NCBI RefSeq assembly: GCF_002117935.1
Contig: NZ_BDJE01000034.1
Location: forward strand, 19,067 to 83,066
Origin: Nocardioides sp. PD653-B2
GTDB lineage: Bacteria > Actinomycetota > Actinomycetes > Propionibacteriales > Nocardioidaceae
DNA: 64,000 nucleotides
Reading direction: 5' to 3'
The notes beneath the pieces are model-generated. The model was not told where the DNA came from. It worked only from the letters and a program-made list of their open reading frames with translations, and ran no database searches. The translations under genes were made by a program, and so were the position numbers. Positions 44,305 to 56,454 of this stretch are shown here, in pieces; within the stretch, counting starts at the first letter, position 1, and each line of letters starts with the position of its first letter.

Positions 44305-45395
44305 GGGGTGGCCTCCTCACGCAGCGCGGCGTACGCCGGCTTGATCAGGTCGGAGATCATCGCGAACCGCTCGTCGAAGGGCAGGAACGCCGACTTCATG
44401 GCGTTGATGGTGAACCATTCGAGGTCGCGCAGCCCGTAGCCGAAGGTCTCGACGAGCGACCACATCTCGTGGGTCATCGAGGTCTGGCTCATCAACCGGT
44501 TGTCGGTGTTGAGGGTGACCCGGAAGCGCAGCTTCTTCAGCAGCCCGATCGGGTGCTCCGCGATCGACGCGGCGGCACCGGTCTGCACGTTCGACCAGGG
44601 GCACATCTCCAGCGGGATCCGCTGGTCGCGGACGTAGGCCGCGAGGCGGCCGAGCTCGACCGAGCCGTCGTCGTGCACGGTGATGTCGTCGATGATGCGC
44701 ACGCCGTGGCCGAGCCGGTCGGCCCCGCACCACTGGATCGCCTGCCAGATGGACGGCAGCCCGAAGGCCTCACCGGCGTGGATCGTGAAGTGCGCGTTCT
44801 CGCGCTGCAGGTACTCGAACGCGTCGAGGTGCCGGGTGGGCGGGTAGCCCGCCTCGGCACCGGCGATGTCGAAGCCCGCGACCCCGCGGTCGCGCCACGC
44901 GATGGCGAGCTCCGCGATCTCCATCGAGCGCGCCTGGTGGCGCATCGCGGTGAGCAGCTGGCGTACGACGATCCGCCCACCGGATGCCTCGACGCCCTGG
45001 TCGAAGCCCTCCTGGACGGCGGCGACCACCTCGTCGAGGGTCAGCCCCTGGCTCACGTGCTGCTCGGGGGCGTAGCGGATCTCGGCGTACACGACCCCGT
45101 CGGCTGCGAGGTCCTCGACACACTCGCGGGCGACCCGGGTGAGGGACGGCCCGGTCTGCATCACGGCGACGGTGTGGTCGAACGTCTCGAGGTAGCGCAC
45201 CAGCGTCCCCGAGTCGGAGGCCTCGGCGAACCACCTGGCGAGCGACTCGGCGTTCAGCTCGGCCTCGGGCACCGGCAGCCGGTGGCCGATCTCGGCGGCC
45301 AGGTCGATGATCGTCTGCGGTCGCAGCCCGCCGTCCAGGTGGTCGTGCAGGAGCACCTTCGGCGCCCGGTGGACCTGGTCATGGGTGGGCGTCAT
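44301..45395 (-). CDS. add: adenosine deaminase
   Basis: A 364-aa zinc enzyme that deaminates adenosine and deoxyadenosine to inosine forms. Motifs: [14 protein letters not shown] (first His pair), [10 protein letters not shown] (His and Glu), [23 protein letters not shown] and [19 protein letters not shown] (Asp metal ligand region). ATG at the complement of 45393-45395 is chosen, just before the family's N-terminus; longer frames lack match. Coupled downstream to the DUF3592 gene. It is divergent from the MaoC gene, 34 bp apart, so a short bidirectional promoter lies there. Confidence 0.95.
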   Translation of the reverse strand: MTPTHDQVHRAPKVLLHDHLDGGLRPQTIIDLAAEIGHRLPVPEAELNAESLARWFAEASDSGTLVRYLETFDHTVAVMQTGPSLTRVARECVEDLAADGVVYAEIRYAPEQHVSQGLTLDEVVAAVQEGFDQGVEASGGRIVVRQLLTAMRHQARSMEIAELAIAWRDRGVAGFDIAGAEAGYPPTRHLDAFEYLQRENAHFTIHAGEAFGLPSIWQAIQWCGADRLGHGVRIIDDITVHDDGSVELGRLAAYVRDQRIPLEMCPWSNVQTGAAASIAEHPIGLLKKLRFRVTLNTDNRLMSQTSMTHEMWSLVETFGYGLRDLEWFTINAMKSAFLPFDERFAMISDLIKPAYAALREEATP

Positions 45396-45429
45396 ACGGC
45401 GATCCTTCCAGATTGGATAGGTTCGCTGC

Positions 45430-45882
45430 ATGCGCGTGTTCACGACCCTCGACGAAGTCTCCGCCGCCCGTGGCGAGGAGCTCGGCACCTCCGACTGGCT
45501 GACGGTCGAGCAGGACCGGGTCGACCGGTTCGCCGAGGCGACCGGCGACCACCAGTGGATCCACGTCGACGTGGAGCGCGCCGCGGACGGGCCGTTCGGC
45601 GGCACCATCGCGCACGGCTACCTCACGCTCTCGCTGGTGCCGTTCCTCGGTAGCCAGGTCTTCGCGCTCGACACCCCCGGTGCCAAGCTCAACTACGGGG
45701 CCAACAAGGTCCGTTTCCCGCACCCGGTGCTCGTCGGCAAGCGGATCCGCGCCCACGTGACCCTCGCCGACGTCGCCGACCTGCCCGCCGGCAAGCAGCT
45801 GACCCTGACGTACACGATCGAGATCGAGGGCGAGCCCAAGCCCGCCTGCGTCGCCGAGACGGTCGTCCTCCTCCTCGCCTGA
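45430..45882 (+). CDS. MaoC-like hotdog dehydratase/hydratase
   Basis: A 150-aa hotdog-fold protein with hydratase 2 motif [30 protein letters not shown] and [16 protein letters not shown]. The Asp/His of GDHQWIH and the following Ser/Gly turn form the R-hydratase active site. It probably hydrates or dehydrates an enoyl-CoA. It is single and not in an evident operon: neighbours are the divergent adenosine deaminase gene and the convergent ATP-grasp gene. Confidence 0.88.
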   Translation: MRVFTTLDEVSAARGEELGTSDWLTVEQDRVDRFAEATGDHQWIHVDVERAADGPFGGTIAHGYLTLSLVPFLGSQVFALDTPGAKLNYGANKVRFPHPVLVGKRIRAHVTLADVADLPAGKQLTLTYTIEIEGEPKPACVAETVVLLLA

Positions 45883-45898
45883 CAGGTCGACCCGGCGG

Positions 45899-46747
45899 TC
45901 ACGGGAGGCGGGCGACGACGAGGTCGGCGAAGGGTGCCGCGGCCTCGGGGGCGAGGTCGAGGTAGAGACCGGGCTCGATGAGCTCGAGCTCGCTCACGAC
46001 GAGCTCGCCCTCGTGCTCCATCAGGTCGACCCGCGCGTAGTCGAGCGGGTGTCCGAGGAGGTCCTCGGCCGCGGCGACGGCCCGTCGGGCCAGGGCGCCG
46101 GCCGCGTCCTCCACCGGCACGGCGACGCTGCGCCCGCCGTACTCCTCGTGGACCCGGACCTCTCCCGTCGCCGGGAGCTTGTCGACCTGGGTGACCGCGC
46201 GCCCGCCCACGACGACGACCGAGGTCTCGCCGCGGGTACGGACCGACTCGACGACGGGTTGGGCCAGCCAGGGCCCGGTGGTCAGCCCGGCCAGCCGCGG
46301 GTCGTCGGTGCGGTCGGCGATCACGAGGCCCACGCCGCTGGCGCCGATCCGCGGCTTGACGACCACGGTGCCCCACCGGTCGAGCGCCCGGCTCAGGCCA
46401 CCGAGCAGGTCGTCGTCGGACGCCGGCTCCGACGGCACCACCGGCACCAGGGCCCCGAGCTCGAGGAGGTAGCCCTTGTCGTGGTTCCACCCGAAGGTGT
46501 CGGCTCCGTTGAGCAGCGTGCTGCGCTCCTCCACCGCGCGCGCCCAGGCCAGGAAGGGGGCCAACCGGCGGTGGTAGTCCCACGTGGCGCGCACCGCCAC
46601 CAGGTCGGCGCCCGCCCAGTCGACCGAGGCGTCATCCCACGCGGCCCAGGTCGCGTCGACGCCGCGCGCGGTGAGCGCGTCGGTGAGGGCCGCCCCACCC
46701 GGCTCGCCGTCGGGGCAGAGACAGAACGTCGCCAGCAGGACCCGCAC
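45899..46747 (-). CDS. ATP-grasp domain protein
   Basis: A 282-aa protein of the ATP-grasp/glutathione synthetase-like type. VRATWDYHRRLAPFLAWA and TFGWNHDKGYLLELG are early family blocks; VVVKPRIGASGVGL is the ATP-binding strand-loop and RVDLMEHEGELVVSELELIEPGL holds the metal-binding acidic residues. Such enzymes ligate a carboxylate to an amine or similar; product is not predicted. The gene starts (GTG) 1 bp after the thymidine phosphorylase stop and is probably the last gene of a cdd-deoA-ATP-grasp transcript. Confidence 0.82.
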   Translation of the reverse strand: MRVLLATFCLCPDGEPGGAALTDALTARGVDATWAAWDDASVDWAGADLVAVRATWDYHRRLAPFLAWARAVEERSTLLNGADTFGWNHDKGYLLELGALVPVVPSEPASDDDLLGGLSRALDRWGTVVVKPRIGASGVGLVIADRTDDPRLAGLTTGPWLAQPVVESVRTRGETSVVVVGGRAVTQVDKLPATGEVRVHEEYGGRSVAVPVEDAAGALARRAVAAAEDLLGHPLDYARVDLMEHEGELVVSELELIEPGLYLDLAPEAAAPFADLVVARLP

Positions 46748-46748
46748 G

Positions 46749-48035
<1,287 letters not shown>

Positions 48036-48090
48036 GGGGTCACCCTCCCATGCAGGTGCCCGAGGCCCGGATCCGACCTGTTCCGGTGCG

Positions 48091-48501
48091 TCAGGCGAGG
48101 TCGTCGGGCCCGAACGCGTCGGGCAGGACCTCGCTCATCGGCCTGACCCCGGAGACGGTGAGGACGAGCAGGTCGGGACCGCCGTTCTCGAACAGCAGCT
48201 GACGACAGCGCCCGCACGGCATGATCACGTCGCCGTCGCGGTTGACGCACACGAAGTGCGTGAGCCGGCCACCGCCGGTGATGTGCAGCTGGCTGACCAG
48301 CCCGCACTCCGCGCAGAGGGTGACGCCGTACGCCGCGTTCTCGACGTTGCAGCCCGCCACGACGCGGCCGTCGTCGACGACGGCGGCGGCACCCACCGGG
48401 TAGCCGGAGTACGGGGCGTAGGCGTGGGACATCGCCTCGACGGCGGCCTCCTGCAGCGAGGCCCATGCGGTGCCGGCGGCGTCACCCGGAGCGGCGGTCA
48501 C
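48091..48501 (-). CDS. cdd: cytidine deaminase
   Basis: A 136-aa homotetrameric-type zinc enzyme that deaminates cytidine and deoxycytidine. The zinc and catalytic motif are CAECGLV (Cys and Glu) and PCGRCRQLLFE (two Cys); AYAPYSGYPVGAAAV and GCNVENAAYG bind the nucleoside. Normal length. It is the first gene of the transcript with deoA and is divergent from the BMP nucleoside-binding lipoprotein gene; the 172-bp gap between them must hold both promoters, though I could not pick clear -10/-35 boxes there. Confidence 0.95.
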   Translation of the reverse strand: MTAAPGDAAGTAWASLQEAAVEAMSHAYAPYSGYPVGAAAVVDDGRVVAGCNVENAAYGVTLCAECGLVSQLHITGGGRLTHFVCVNRDGDVIMPCGRCRQLLFENGGPDLLVLTVSGVRPMSEVLPDAFGPDDLA

Positions 48502-48673
48502 GAGAACCCACCGCCGTCAGTCTTGCGGCAGATCATGCCCTCGACGGCAGCCCTCACGAGGACACGATAACCGTTACACAATCTTTCCCGCGTAAGGCCC
48601 TCCTGACCGACCTGATTCGGTACGGTGGCCGACTGTCGCGCGTACCCGACGGGCGAAGATTCTGGAGGAAATT

Positions 48674-49795
48674 GTGAACAAGATGAGGAAGGCCGCAGGT
48701 GGCGGCGCAGCCGCACTGCTGACTGCCGCCCTGCTGACCGCATGTGGCAGCGCCCCGGACGATTCCAGCGACGGCGGCGACGGAAGCACCACCGCGGCCT
48801 CGGACTTCCTGCCCTGCATCGTGTCCGACGCGGGCGGCTTCGACGACAAGTCGTTCAACCAGCTCAGCTTCGAGGGCGTGCAGCAGGCCGCTGACGAGCT
48901 CGGCACCGACTTCAAGGACGTCGAGTCCAACAGCGAGAACGACTACGCGCCGAACATCGACAGCCTGGTCTCCGAGGGCTGCGACGTCATCGTGACCGTC
49001 GGCTTCGCGCTGGCCGCGGCGACCAAGGAGGCCGCAGCCGCGAACCCGGACATCAAGTTCGTCCTCATCGACGACGCCGCGGACGGCGGCGACGACGGCC
49101 AGACCTTCGACGGCAAGGCCGACCAGCCGAACATCAAGCCCCTCCTGTACGACACCGCGCAGGCCGCGTTCCTCGCCGGCTACGCCGCTGCCGACTACTC
49201 CAAGACCGGCGTCGTCGGCACCTACGGCGGTCAGCCGTACCCGACGGTCACCATCTTCATGGACGGCTTCAAGCAGGGTGTCGACTACTACAACCAGGAG
49301 AACAGCAAGGACATCAAGGTCGTCGGCTGGGACGGCAAGAACGGTAGCTTCACCGGTGGCTTCGAGGCCAACGAGAAGGCGACCAACACCGCCAAGCAGC
49401 TCATCGACCAGGACGCCGACGTGCTCCTGCCGGTCGGTGGCCCGATCTACCAGGGCGCGCTGACCGCGATCGCCGACTCCGGCAAGGACATCGCCATGCT
49501 CGGTGTCGACGCCGACCTGTTCGAGACCGACCCGAACACCCAGGACGTCGTGATGACGTCGGTCCTCAAGAACATGAAGGTCTCGACCTACGAGGCGGTC
49601 ATGTCCGCGGAGAGCGACGCCGACAACTTCGACTTCACGCCGTACGTCGGCACCCTCGAGAACGACGGCGTCGGGATCGCCCCGTTCCACAACTTCGACG
49701 GCAAGGTCAACCCCGACCTGGCCGACAAGCTCGACACCATCAAGCAGGGCATCATCGACGGCTCCATCCCGGTGAACTCCTACCTGAACCAGTGA
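48674..49795 (+). CDS. BMP family (PnrA-like) nucleoside-binding lipoprotein
   Basis: A 373-aa substrate-binding lipoprotein. The signal peptide ends in LLTAALLTAC, lipid Cys24, then a Gly/Ser/Asp-rich tether. The mature domain has PCIVSDAGGFDDKSFNQLSF, SEGCDVIVTVGF and VGTYGGQPYPTVTIFMDGF, typical of the BMP/PnrA family, which binds purine nucleosides. GTG 48674 follows GGAGGAAATT; the ATG three codons later is possible. A strong hairpin separates it from the ABC genes, fitting higher expression of the binding protein. It is divergent from cdd. Confidence 0.93.
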   Translation: MNKMRKAAGGGAAALLTAALLTACGSAPDDSSDGGDGSTTAASDFLPCIVSDAGGFDDKSFNQLSFEGVQQAADELGTDFKDVESNSENDYAPNIDSLVSEGCDVIVTVGFALAAATKEAAAANPDIKFVLIDDAADGGDDGQTFDGKADQPNIKPLLYDTAQAAFLAGYAAADYSKTGVVGTYGGQPYPTVTIFMDGFKQGVDYYNQENSKDIKVVGWDGKNGSFTGGFEANEKATNTAKQLIDQDADVLLPVGGPIYQGALTAIADSGKDIAMLGVDADLFETDPNTQDVVMTSVLKNMKVSTYEAVMSAESDADNFDFTPYVGTLENDGVGIAPFHNFDGKVNPDLADKLDTIKQGIIDGSIPVNSYLNQ

Positions 49796-49826
49796 GCCTG
49801 AGCGTCTAGCTCAACAGAATCCCGAC

Positions 49827-49863
49827 GAGAGGGGGAAGGTCGGCCCAGCCGACCTTCCCTCTC
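49827..49863 (+). terminator. strong hairpin between binding protein and ABC transporter genes
   Basis: GGGAAGGTCGGC (49833-49844) and GCCGACCTTCCC (49848-49859) form a perfect 12-bp stem with a CCA loop, extended by GAGA/TCTC around a two-G bulge. The following sequence is CTCTCGTTCTC, T/C-rich. It lies 32 bp after the lipoprotein stop and 40 bp before the ATPase ATG. It is a partial terminator or mRNA-stabilising stem, allowing much lipoprotein and less transporter. Confidence 0.8.
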
Positions 49864-49902
49864 TCGTTCTCGGCCCACCCCTCGACACTAGGATGCCGTG
49901 CC

Positions 49903-51413
<1,511 letters not shown>

Positions 51414-51417
<4 letters not shown>

Positions 51418-52637
51418 GCAGCGCAGTCGGAACCGAGCAGCACCCACCCACGGAGCCCGACGAGGCACCCGACCGGAATCGCTGGCGGGAGACCTTCCGG
51501 GAGATCGCCTCCGGTGGCGTGACGGTGGGCTTCCTGGCGGTGCTCCTCGCCATCGTGGTCGGGTCGGTCCTCATCGCCGCGACCGACGAGCAGGTCCGTG
51601 CGACCGCCGGCTACATCGGCGCGCGACCGGGTGACTTCTTCCAGGCGACCTGGGACGCCGTGTGGGGTGCCTACACCGCCCTGTTCCGCGGCTCGGTCTA
51701 CAACACCAACGCCGTCTCGTTCGACCAGGGCATCCGGCCGCTCACCGAGACCGCGAAGTTCGCCGCACCGCTGATCGTCGCCGGCCTCGGCGTCGGTCTC
51801 GCGTTCCGGGCCGGCATGTTCAACATCGGCGGTCGTGGGCAGATGCTGATGGCGGGCGCCGCCGCGGGGTGGGTCGGCTACCAGTTCGACCTCCCGGCCG
51901 TGCTCCACCTGAGCCTGGCCCTGGTCGCCGCGATGATCGCCGGCGCCCTGTGGGCCGGCATCGCCGGTCTCCTCAAGGCGCGCACCGGCGCGCACGAGGT
52001 CATCGTCACGATCATGCTCAACTACGTGGCGTTCTACCTGGTCTTCTTCGCCCTCTCGAAGCAGAGCCTGCTCCAGGCGCCCAACTCGTTCAACCCGAAG
52101 TCGTTGCCGGTCAAGGACTCGGCGCAGCTGCCCGAGCTGTTGGGCGACCAGTACAACCTGCACCTCGGCTTCGTCATCGCCCTGGTCGCCGTGGCCTTCG
52201 CCTGGTGGCTGCTGGAGCGCTCGTCGCTCGGCTTCCGGATCCGCGCCGTCGGCCTCAACCCGGAGGCCGCGCGCGCCGCCGGCATCAACGTCGGCCGGGT
52301 CTACGTCCTGGTCATGCTGATCGCCGGCGCCCTGGTCGGCCTCGCCGGCGCGAACCAGGTGCTCGGCACCGTCACCAGCGGCATCACGGTCGACCTCGAT
52401 GCGGGCATCGGCTTCGACGCCATCACGGTCGCCCTGCTCGGCCGCTCCCGGCCACTGGGCATCCTGGCCGCCGGCATCCTGTTCGGCGCGTTCAAGGCCG
52501 GTGGCTTCGCGATGCAGGCCTCGCAGGACATCCCCGTCGACATCGTGCTGGTGGTGCAGTCGCTGATCGTGCTGTTCCTGGCGGCGCCGCCGCTGATCCG
52601 GACCATCTTCCGGCTGCCCGCCAAGGAGGCGAAGTGA
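51414..52637 (+). CDS. ABC transporter permease 1 (nucleoside importer)
   Basis: A 407-aa permease of the BPD_transp_2 family with about ten helices after a charged N-terminal region. It shows LIVAGLGVGLAFRAGMFNIG, GRGQMLMAGAAAGW, AGLLKARTGAHEVIVTIMLN and GLNPEAARAAGINV, the family's coupling-loop region. Translationally coupled to the ATPase upstream (GTGA) and the second permease downstream (GTGA). Forms the membrane channel with permease 2. Confidence 0.92.
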
Positions 52638-53926
52638 GCACCCCGACCAGCGAGGCCAGCATCCCGCTCCACGAGACGCCCCTTGCCGGCGTCACCACCG
52701 TCGTCGACAAGAAGGCCGCGGTCATCCTCAGCGTGATGACGGCCGGGCTGCTGCTCGTCGTGGCGTTCTTCCCGCAGGACGGCGACACCACCTTCCGCCT
52801 GGCGGTCCCCAGCGACTTCGCGCAGCTCCCGAGGGTCACCGTGCCCTCCACGCTCACGGCGTGGGTCCTGATCATCGTGTGCCTGCTCTGCGCCGGCTGG
52901 TCGATCGTGCTCTACCGCAGGAAGCTCCAGACGCCGTTGTGGCTGATGGTGATCTACTCGCTGGGGTGGATGATCGGCTTCCTGGCTTGGGCTGCCAGCG
53001 GTGGGACCATCCCGGTCGTCGGCCTCCTGTCCGGGTCGCTCGCGCTCGCCGTGCCGCTGGTGTTCGGCGCCCTCGGCGGCGTGCTCGGCGAGCGGTCCGG
53101 CGTCGTGAACATCGCGATCGACGGCCAGCTCCTGGCGGGCGCCTTCGCTGCCGCGATGATCGGGTCGGCGCTCAACTCGACCTGGGCGGGCCTGGTCGCC
53201 GCGATGGTCGCGGGCACCCTGGTCGCGCTGATCCTCGGGCTGTTCGCCATCACCTACCTCGTCGACCAGGTGATCGTCGGCGTGGTGCTCAACGTGCTCG
53301 TCATCGGGCTCACCAGCTTCATGTTCACCCAGGTCCTCGCGCCCAACGCGGAGACGCTGAACTCCCCGCCGCGGTTCACCGCGGTCGTCATCCCCGTCCT
53401 GGGCGACATCCCGCTGATCGGACCGATCTTCTTCCGGCAGTCGGCCGTCGTCTACCTGCTCTACATCGCCGTCGCGGTCGTCACCTGGTCGCTCTACCGG
53501 ACCCGGTGGGGTCTGCGCGTCCGCGCCGTCGGCGAGCACCCGACGGCCGCCGACACGGTCGGCATCAACGTCATCCGCACCCGCTACCGCACGATCCTGA
53601 TCGCCGGCGCGGTGGCCGGGATGGGCGGCGCCTTCTACACCCTGGTCTCGGTCCCCCAGTTCAACCGGGAGATGACCGGTGGGGCGGGCTACATCGCGCT
53701 GGCCGCGGTGATCTTCGGCAAGTGGGACCCGATCCGCGCGACGCTGGCCGCGCTCCTGTTCGGCTTCGCCTCGAACCTGCAGGGCGTGCTGTCGGTCATC
53801 GGCTCGCCGGTGCCCAGCGAGTTCATGCTGATGCTGCCGTACGTCGTGACGATCTTCGCCGTGGCCGGCCTGGTCGGACGGTCGCGGCCGCCCGCTGCGG
53901 ACGGCATCCCCTACCGGAAGGGCTAG
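52634..53926 (+). CDS. ABC transporter permease 2 (nucleoside importer)
   Basis: A 430-aa BPD_transp_2 permease. GTG 52634 overlaps the previous stop by 4 bp. An extra N-terminal region with two to four helices precedes the core (LVFGALGGVLGERSGVVNIA, IDGQLLAGAFAAAM, FAITYLVDQVIVGVVLNVLV, AVGEHPTAADTVGINV). The core loop GEHPTAADTVGINV matches that of permease 1. The operon ends here; the convergent M20 amidohydrolase gene ends 16 bp away. Confidence 0.92.
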   Translation: MSTPTSEASIPLHETPLAGVTTVVDKKAAVILSVMTAGLLLVVAFFPQDGDTTFRLAVPSDFAQLPRVTVPSTLTAWVLIIVCLLCAGWSIVLYRRKLQTPLWLMVIYSLGWMIGFLAWAASGGTIPVVGLLSGSLALAVPLVFGALGGVLGERSGVVNIAIDGQLLAGAFAAAMIGSALNSTWAGLVAAMVAGTLVALILGLFAITYLVDQVIVGVVLNVLVIGLTSFMFTQVLAPNAETLNSPPRFTAVVIPVLGDIPLIGPIFFRQSAVVYLLYIAVAVVTWSLYRTRWGLRVRAVGEHPTAADTVGINVIRTRYRTILIAGAVAGMGGAFYTLVSVPQFNREMTGGAGYIALAAVIFGKWDPIRATLAALLFGFASNLQGVLSVIGSPVPSEFMLMLPYVVTIFAVAGLVGRSRPPAADGIPYRKG

Positions 53927-53942
53927 CGGTCCGGGGTCGCCG

Positions 53943-55133
53943 TCAGGTCAGCGCGGCGACGGCCACCCCGGCCAGCACCTTCGCGCCGATGCCGACGGAC
54001 CGGTCGTCCACGCGCAGGTTGCCCTGGTGGAGGTCGTACGTCGGGCCGCCCGGCGTCCGCGTCCCGAGGCGTCCCATCGCGCCGGGCACCCGGTCGAGGT
54101 ACCAGCCGAAGTCCTCCCCGCCCAGGCTCTGCTGGGTGGGGACGTGCCCCGCTGTGCCCAGCACCCGCTCCACGGCGTGACCGAGGTGCACGATCGACTC
54201 CACGTCGTTGACGACGGGCGGCACCCCGCGCTGGTAGTCGACCTGGGCGTGCACGCCGTACGGCGCGACGATCTGCTCCACCAGCAGCGGCACCAGCTTC
54301 TCGGCCTCGCCCCACGCGATGGCGTCGAGCATCCGGACGGTGCCGCCCACGCGACCGGTCGCCGGGATGACGTTGTGGGCCGAGCCGGCCCGCACGATGC
54401 CCCAGACGACGCTGACCCCGGAGCGCGGGTCGAGCCGGCGCGACAGGATCGACGGCAGCTCGGTGACGACCTTGCCGAGCGCGTAGGTGAGGTCCTCGGT
54501 GAGGTGCGGGCGCGAGGTGTGGCCGCCGGAGCCGGTGAGGGTGACGTCGAGGTGGTCGGCCGCGCCGGTGATCGGCCCCTCCCGGAGCCCGACCTTGCCG
54601 ACGTCCAGGGTGGGGTCGCAGTGCAGGCCGAAGACCCGCTCGAGGCCGTCGAGGGCGCCCAGCTCGATCAGTGACAGCGCACCACCGGGCATCACCTCCT
54701 CGGCGGGCTGGAAGAGGAGCCGGACCCGACCCCGGAGCAGACCCTGCTCGTGGACGCGCCCGAGCGCGACGGCGGCGCCCACCAGCGCGCTGGTGTGCAC
54801 GTCGTGGCCGCAGGCGTGGGTGACGCCGTCGACGGTGCTCATCCAGGGGTCGTCGGTCAGGTCGGGGACCGGGAGCGCGTCCAGGTCGGCGCGCAGGCCG
54901 ACGATCGGGCCGGTGTCGCCGATCTCGGCGATCAGGCCGGCCCGCGGCAGCTCGGTGACCCGCCAGCCGGCCGCCCGGACGCGCGCAGCGACCAGGGCGG
55001 ACGTGCGGACCTCCCGCCACGAGAGCTCGGGGTGGGCGTGCAGGTCACGGCGCAGCCCGACCAGCTCGTCGTCGCATTCGTCGACGACGGACTCGATCAG
55101 GGACGCAATCGGGGTGGAGACGGCATCGGACAT
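53943..55133 (-). CDS. M20-family amidohydrolase (N-acyl amino acid or indole-acetyl type)
   Basis: A 396-aa di-zinc amidohydrolase. Metal and catalytic blocks: THACGHDVHTSALVG (His/Asp), RLLFQPAEEVMPGGA (Glu pair), FGLHCDPTLDVG (His) and SLGGEDFGWYLDRVPG (late His/Glu region; here GGEDF). A dimerisation domain (TGSGGHTSRPHL) lies in the middle. Members remove acyl or aromatic groups from amino acids. Related genes (amiA1/amiB1) lie near PNP in mycobacteria. Starts with ATG; no partner in the operon. Confidence 0.9.
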   Translation of the reverse strand: MSDAVSTPIASLIESVVDECDDELVGLRRDLHAHPELSWREVRTSALVAARVRAAGWRVTELPRAGLIAEIGDTGPIVGLRADLDALPVPDLTDDPWMSTVDGVTHACGHDVHTSALVGAAVALGRVHEQGLLRGRVRLLFQPAEEVMPGGALSLIELGALDGLERVFGLHCDPTLDVGKVGLREGPITGAADHLDVTLTGSGGHTSRPHLTEDLTYALGKVVTELPSILSRRLDPRSGVSVVWGIVRAGSAHNVIPATGRVGGTVRMLDAIAWGEAEKLVPLLVEQIVAPYGVHAQVDYQRGVPPVVNDVESIVHLGHAVERVLGTAGHVPTQQSLGGEDFGWYLDRVPGAMGRLGTRTPGGPTYDLHQGNLRVDDRSVGIGAKVLAGVAVAALT

Positions 55134-55199
55134 CAGATCGAGATTAGTTCACCGGCTGTCGGGCCGGGCACCCGTCCAGCCCCCGACGCACAAATAGCT

Positions 55200-55233
55200 G
55201 CGCGGGCCCCGGCCGATCGACCGGGGCCCGCGC
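55200..55233 (-). terminator. rho-independent-like terminator after ScyD/ScyE-like gene
   Basis: GCGCGGGCCCCGG (55200-55212) and CCGGGGCCCGCGC (55221-55233) make a perfect 13-bp stem with an 8-nt loop, about 17 bp past the stop of the leftward gene. On the minus strand it is followed by AGCTATTTGTG. It also separates the promoter region of the M20 gene from readthrough. Confidence 0.8.
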
Positions 55234-55249
55234 TCGTCTCAGGCGGCGA

Positions 55250-56332
55250 TCAGCCGTCCGTCGGGAACTTCAGGACCGCGCCCGCGGGCGGTGCGCTGCC
55301 GTCGTTCATGAAGTCGGACTGGGTCACGTAGACGTTGCCGGCGCTGTAGTCGACGTCGCCCGGGGCCGGGATCTCCGCGAAGACCGTGGCGTCGCCTCCG
55401 AACGGCTGCTGCATCACGACGCCCGGGAAGAGCAGCGAGATGTAGGTCGTGCCGGTCGGCGAGATCGCGATGCCGATCGGACTCATCAGCCCGCCGGCCA
55501 TCAAGGTGACCTTGCCGGTCGCCGGAGCGACCTGGTAGACGCTGCCGACCGGCAGCGACTCCCCGAGCGCGCCGCCGAGCGTGGTGACGTAGAGGTTGCC
55601 GTCGGGGCCGACCTCGACGTCGGTCGGGACCGGCTCACCTTTGAAGGTCTTGCCCTGGGTGCACTTCGGCAGACCGAACGCCTTGCGGATCTTCTTGGTC
55701 ACGGTCGCCTTGACCGGCGGCAGGACCGCCAGGGTCCGGGTCCCGCTCGCGCTGATCGCCCAGACGGCGTTCGCGGCGGCGTCGGCGACATACGTCGTCT
55801 CGCCGGCGCTGGTCGTCGAGTACGGGTGCGACTCCTTCATGCCCTGGTAGGGGACGACGCCCCGGCGGTTCGCCTGGGGGATCGACTTCGTGCAGGACTT
55901 CGAGAGGCCGCTGATGCCGTAGGTCTGCTTGCCGTCGGGGTTGTGGGCCTTCTCGTAGGCCCAGGTGTTCGCGATCTGGGTCTGGTTGCCCTCGCCGTCC
56001 AGGGTGTAGACGCGGGCGTTGGCCGGGCCGCCCTGCGAGGTGGCCGTGAACGTGAGCGCGTTGCTGGAGTAGGACAGCCCGCCGATCTCGCGCTGCCCCT
56101 CGTCGGCGAAGATCGCCTCGGGGTCCGTCCCGGGCGTGGCCTGGGTGATCAGGCCGGCGAAGTTCTGGGACACGTAGACGGTGCCGTCGTCGGCCACGGC
56201 GACGCTGAGCGGCGAGACGAGGCCGTCGACGACCGTGTCGGGCGCGGCGGCGGTCGCCGCGGGGGCGAGGGCGGTGGCGACCAGCGCGAGCGCTGCCAGG
56301 GCCACGGGGATCAGGGGGGTGCGACGACGCAT
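55250..56332 (-). CDS. ScyD/ScyE-like secreted beta-propeller protein
   Basis: A 360-aa exported protein. The ATG follows GGAGGAAGCCC (spacing 6 bp) and begins a signal peptide (MRRRTPLIPVALAALALVAT, Ala-rich cleavage zone). The mature part has repeats with strong PLSVAVADDGTVYVSQNFAG, PTDVEVGPDGNLYVTTLGG and PIGIAISPTGTTYISLLF, each the blade signature of NHL/SMP-type propellers and of the ScyD/ScyE group. Its role is unknown in this organism; the name refers to the scytonemin loci of cyanobacteria, no pigment genes being present here. A strong terminator follows. Confidence 0.82.
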   Translation of the reverse strand: MRRRTPLIPVALAALALVATALAPAATAAAPDTVVDGLVSPLSVAVADDGTVYVSQNFAGLITQATPGTDPEAIFADEGQREIGGLSYSSNALTFTATSQGGPANARVYTLDGEGNQTQIANTWAYEKAHNPDGKQTYGISGLSKSCTKSIPQANRRGVVPYQGMKESHPYSTTSAGETTYVADAAANAVWAISASGTRTLAVLPPVKATVTKKIRKAFGLPKCTQGKTFKGEPVPTDVEVGPDGNLYVTTLGGALGESLPVGSVYQVAPATGKVTLMAGGLMSPIGIAISPTGTTYISLLFPGVVMQQPFGGDATVFAEIPAPGDVDYSAGNVYVTQSDFMNDGSAPPAGAVLKFPTDG

Positions 56333-56454
56333 GGGCTTCCTCCGTAGGTGACTGATGTGTCGGTCAGTCTGGAGGGCCCGGTGTCCCGGGCACATGATCA
56401 GTTTGTCCCATTCGGCCCGGACGATCCGGTGTGCGTCGGGGTGGCCCGACCGGC

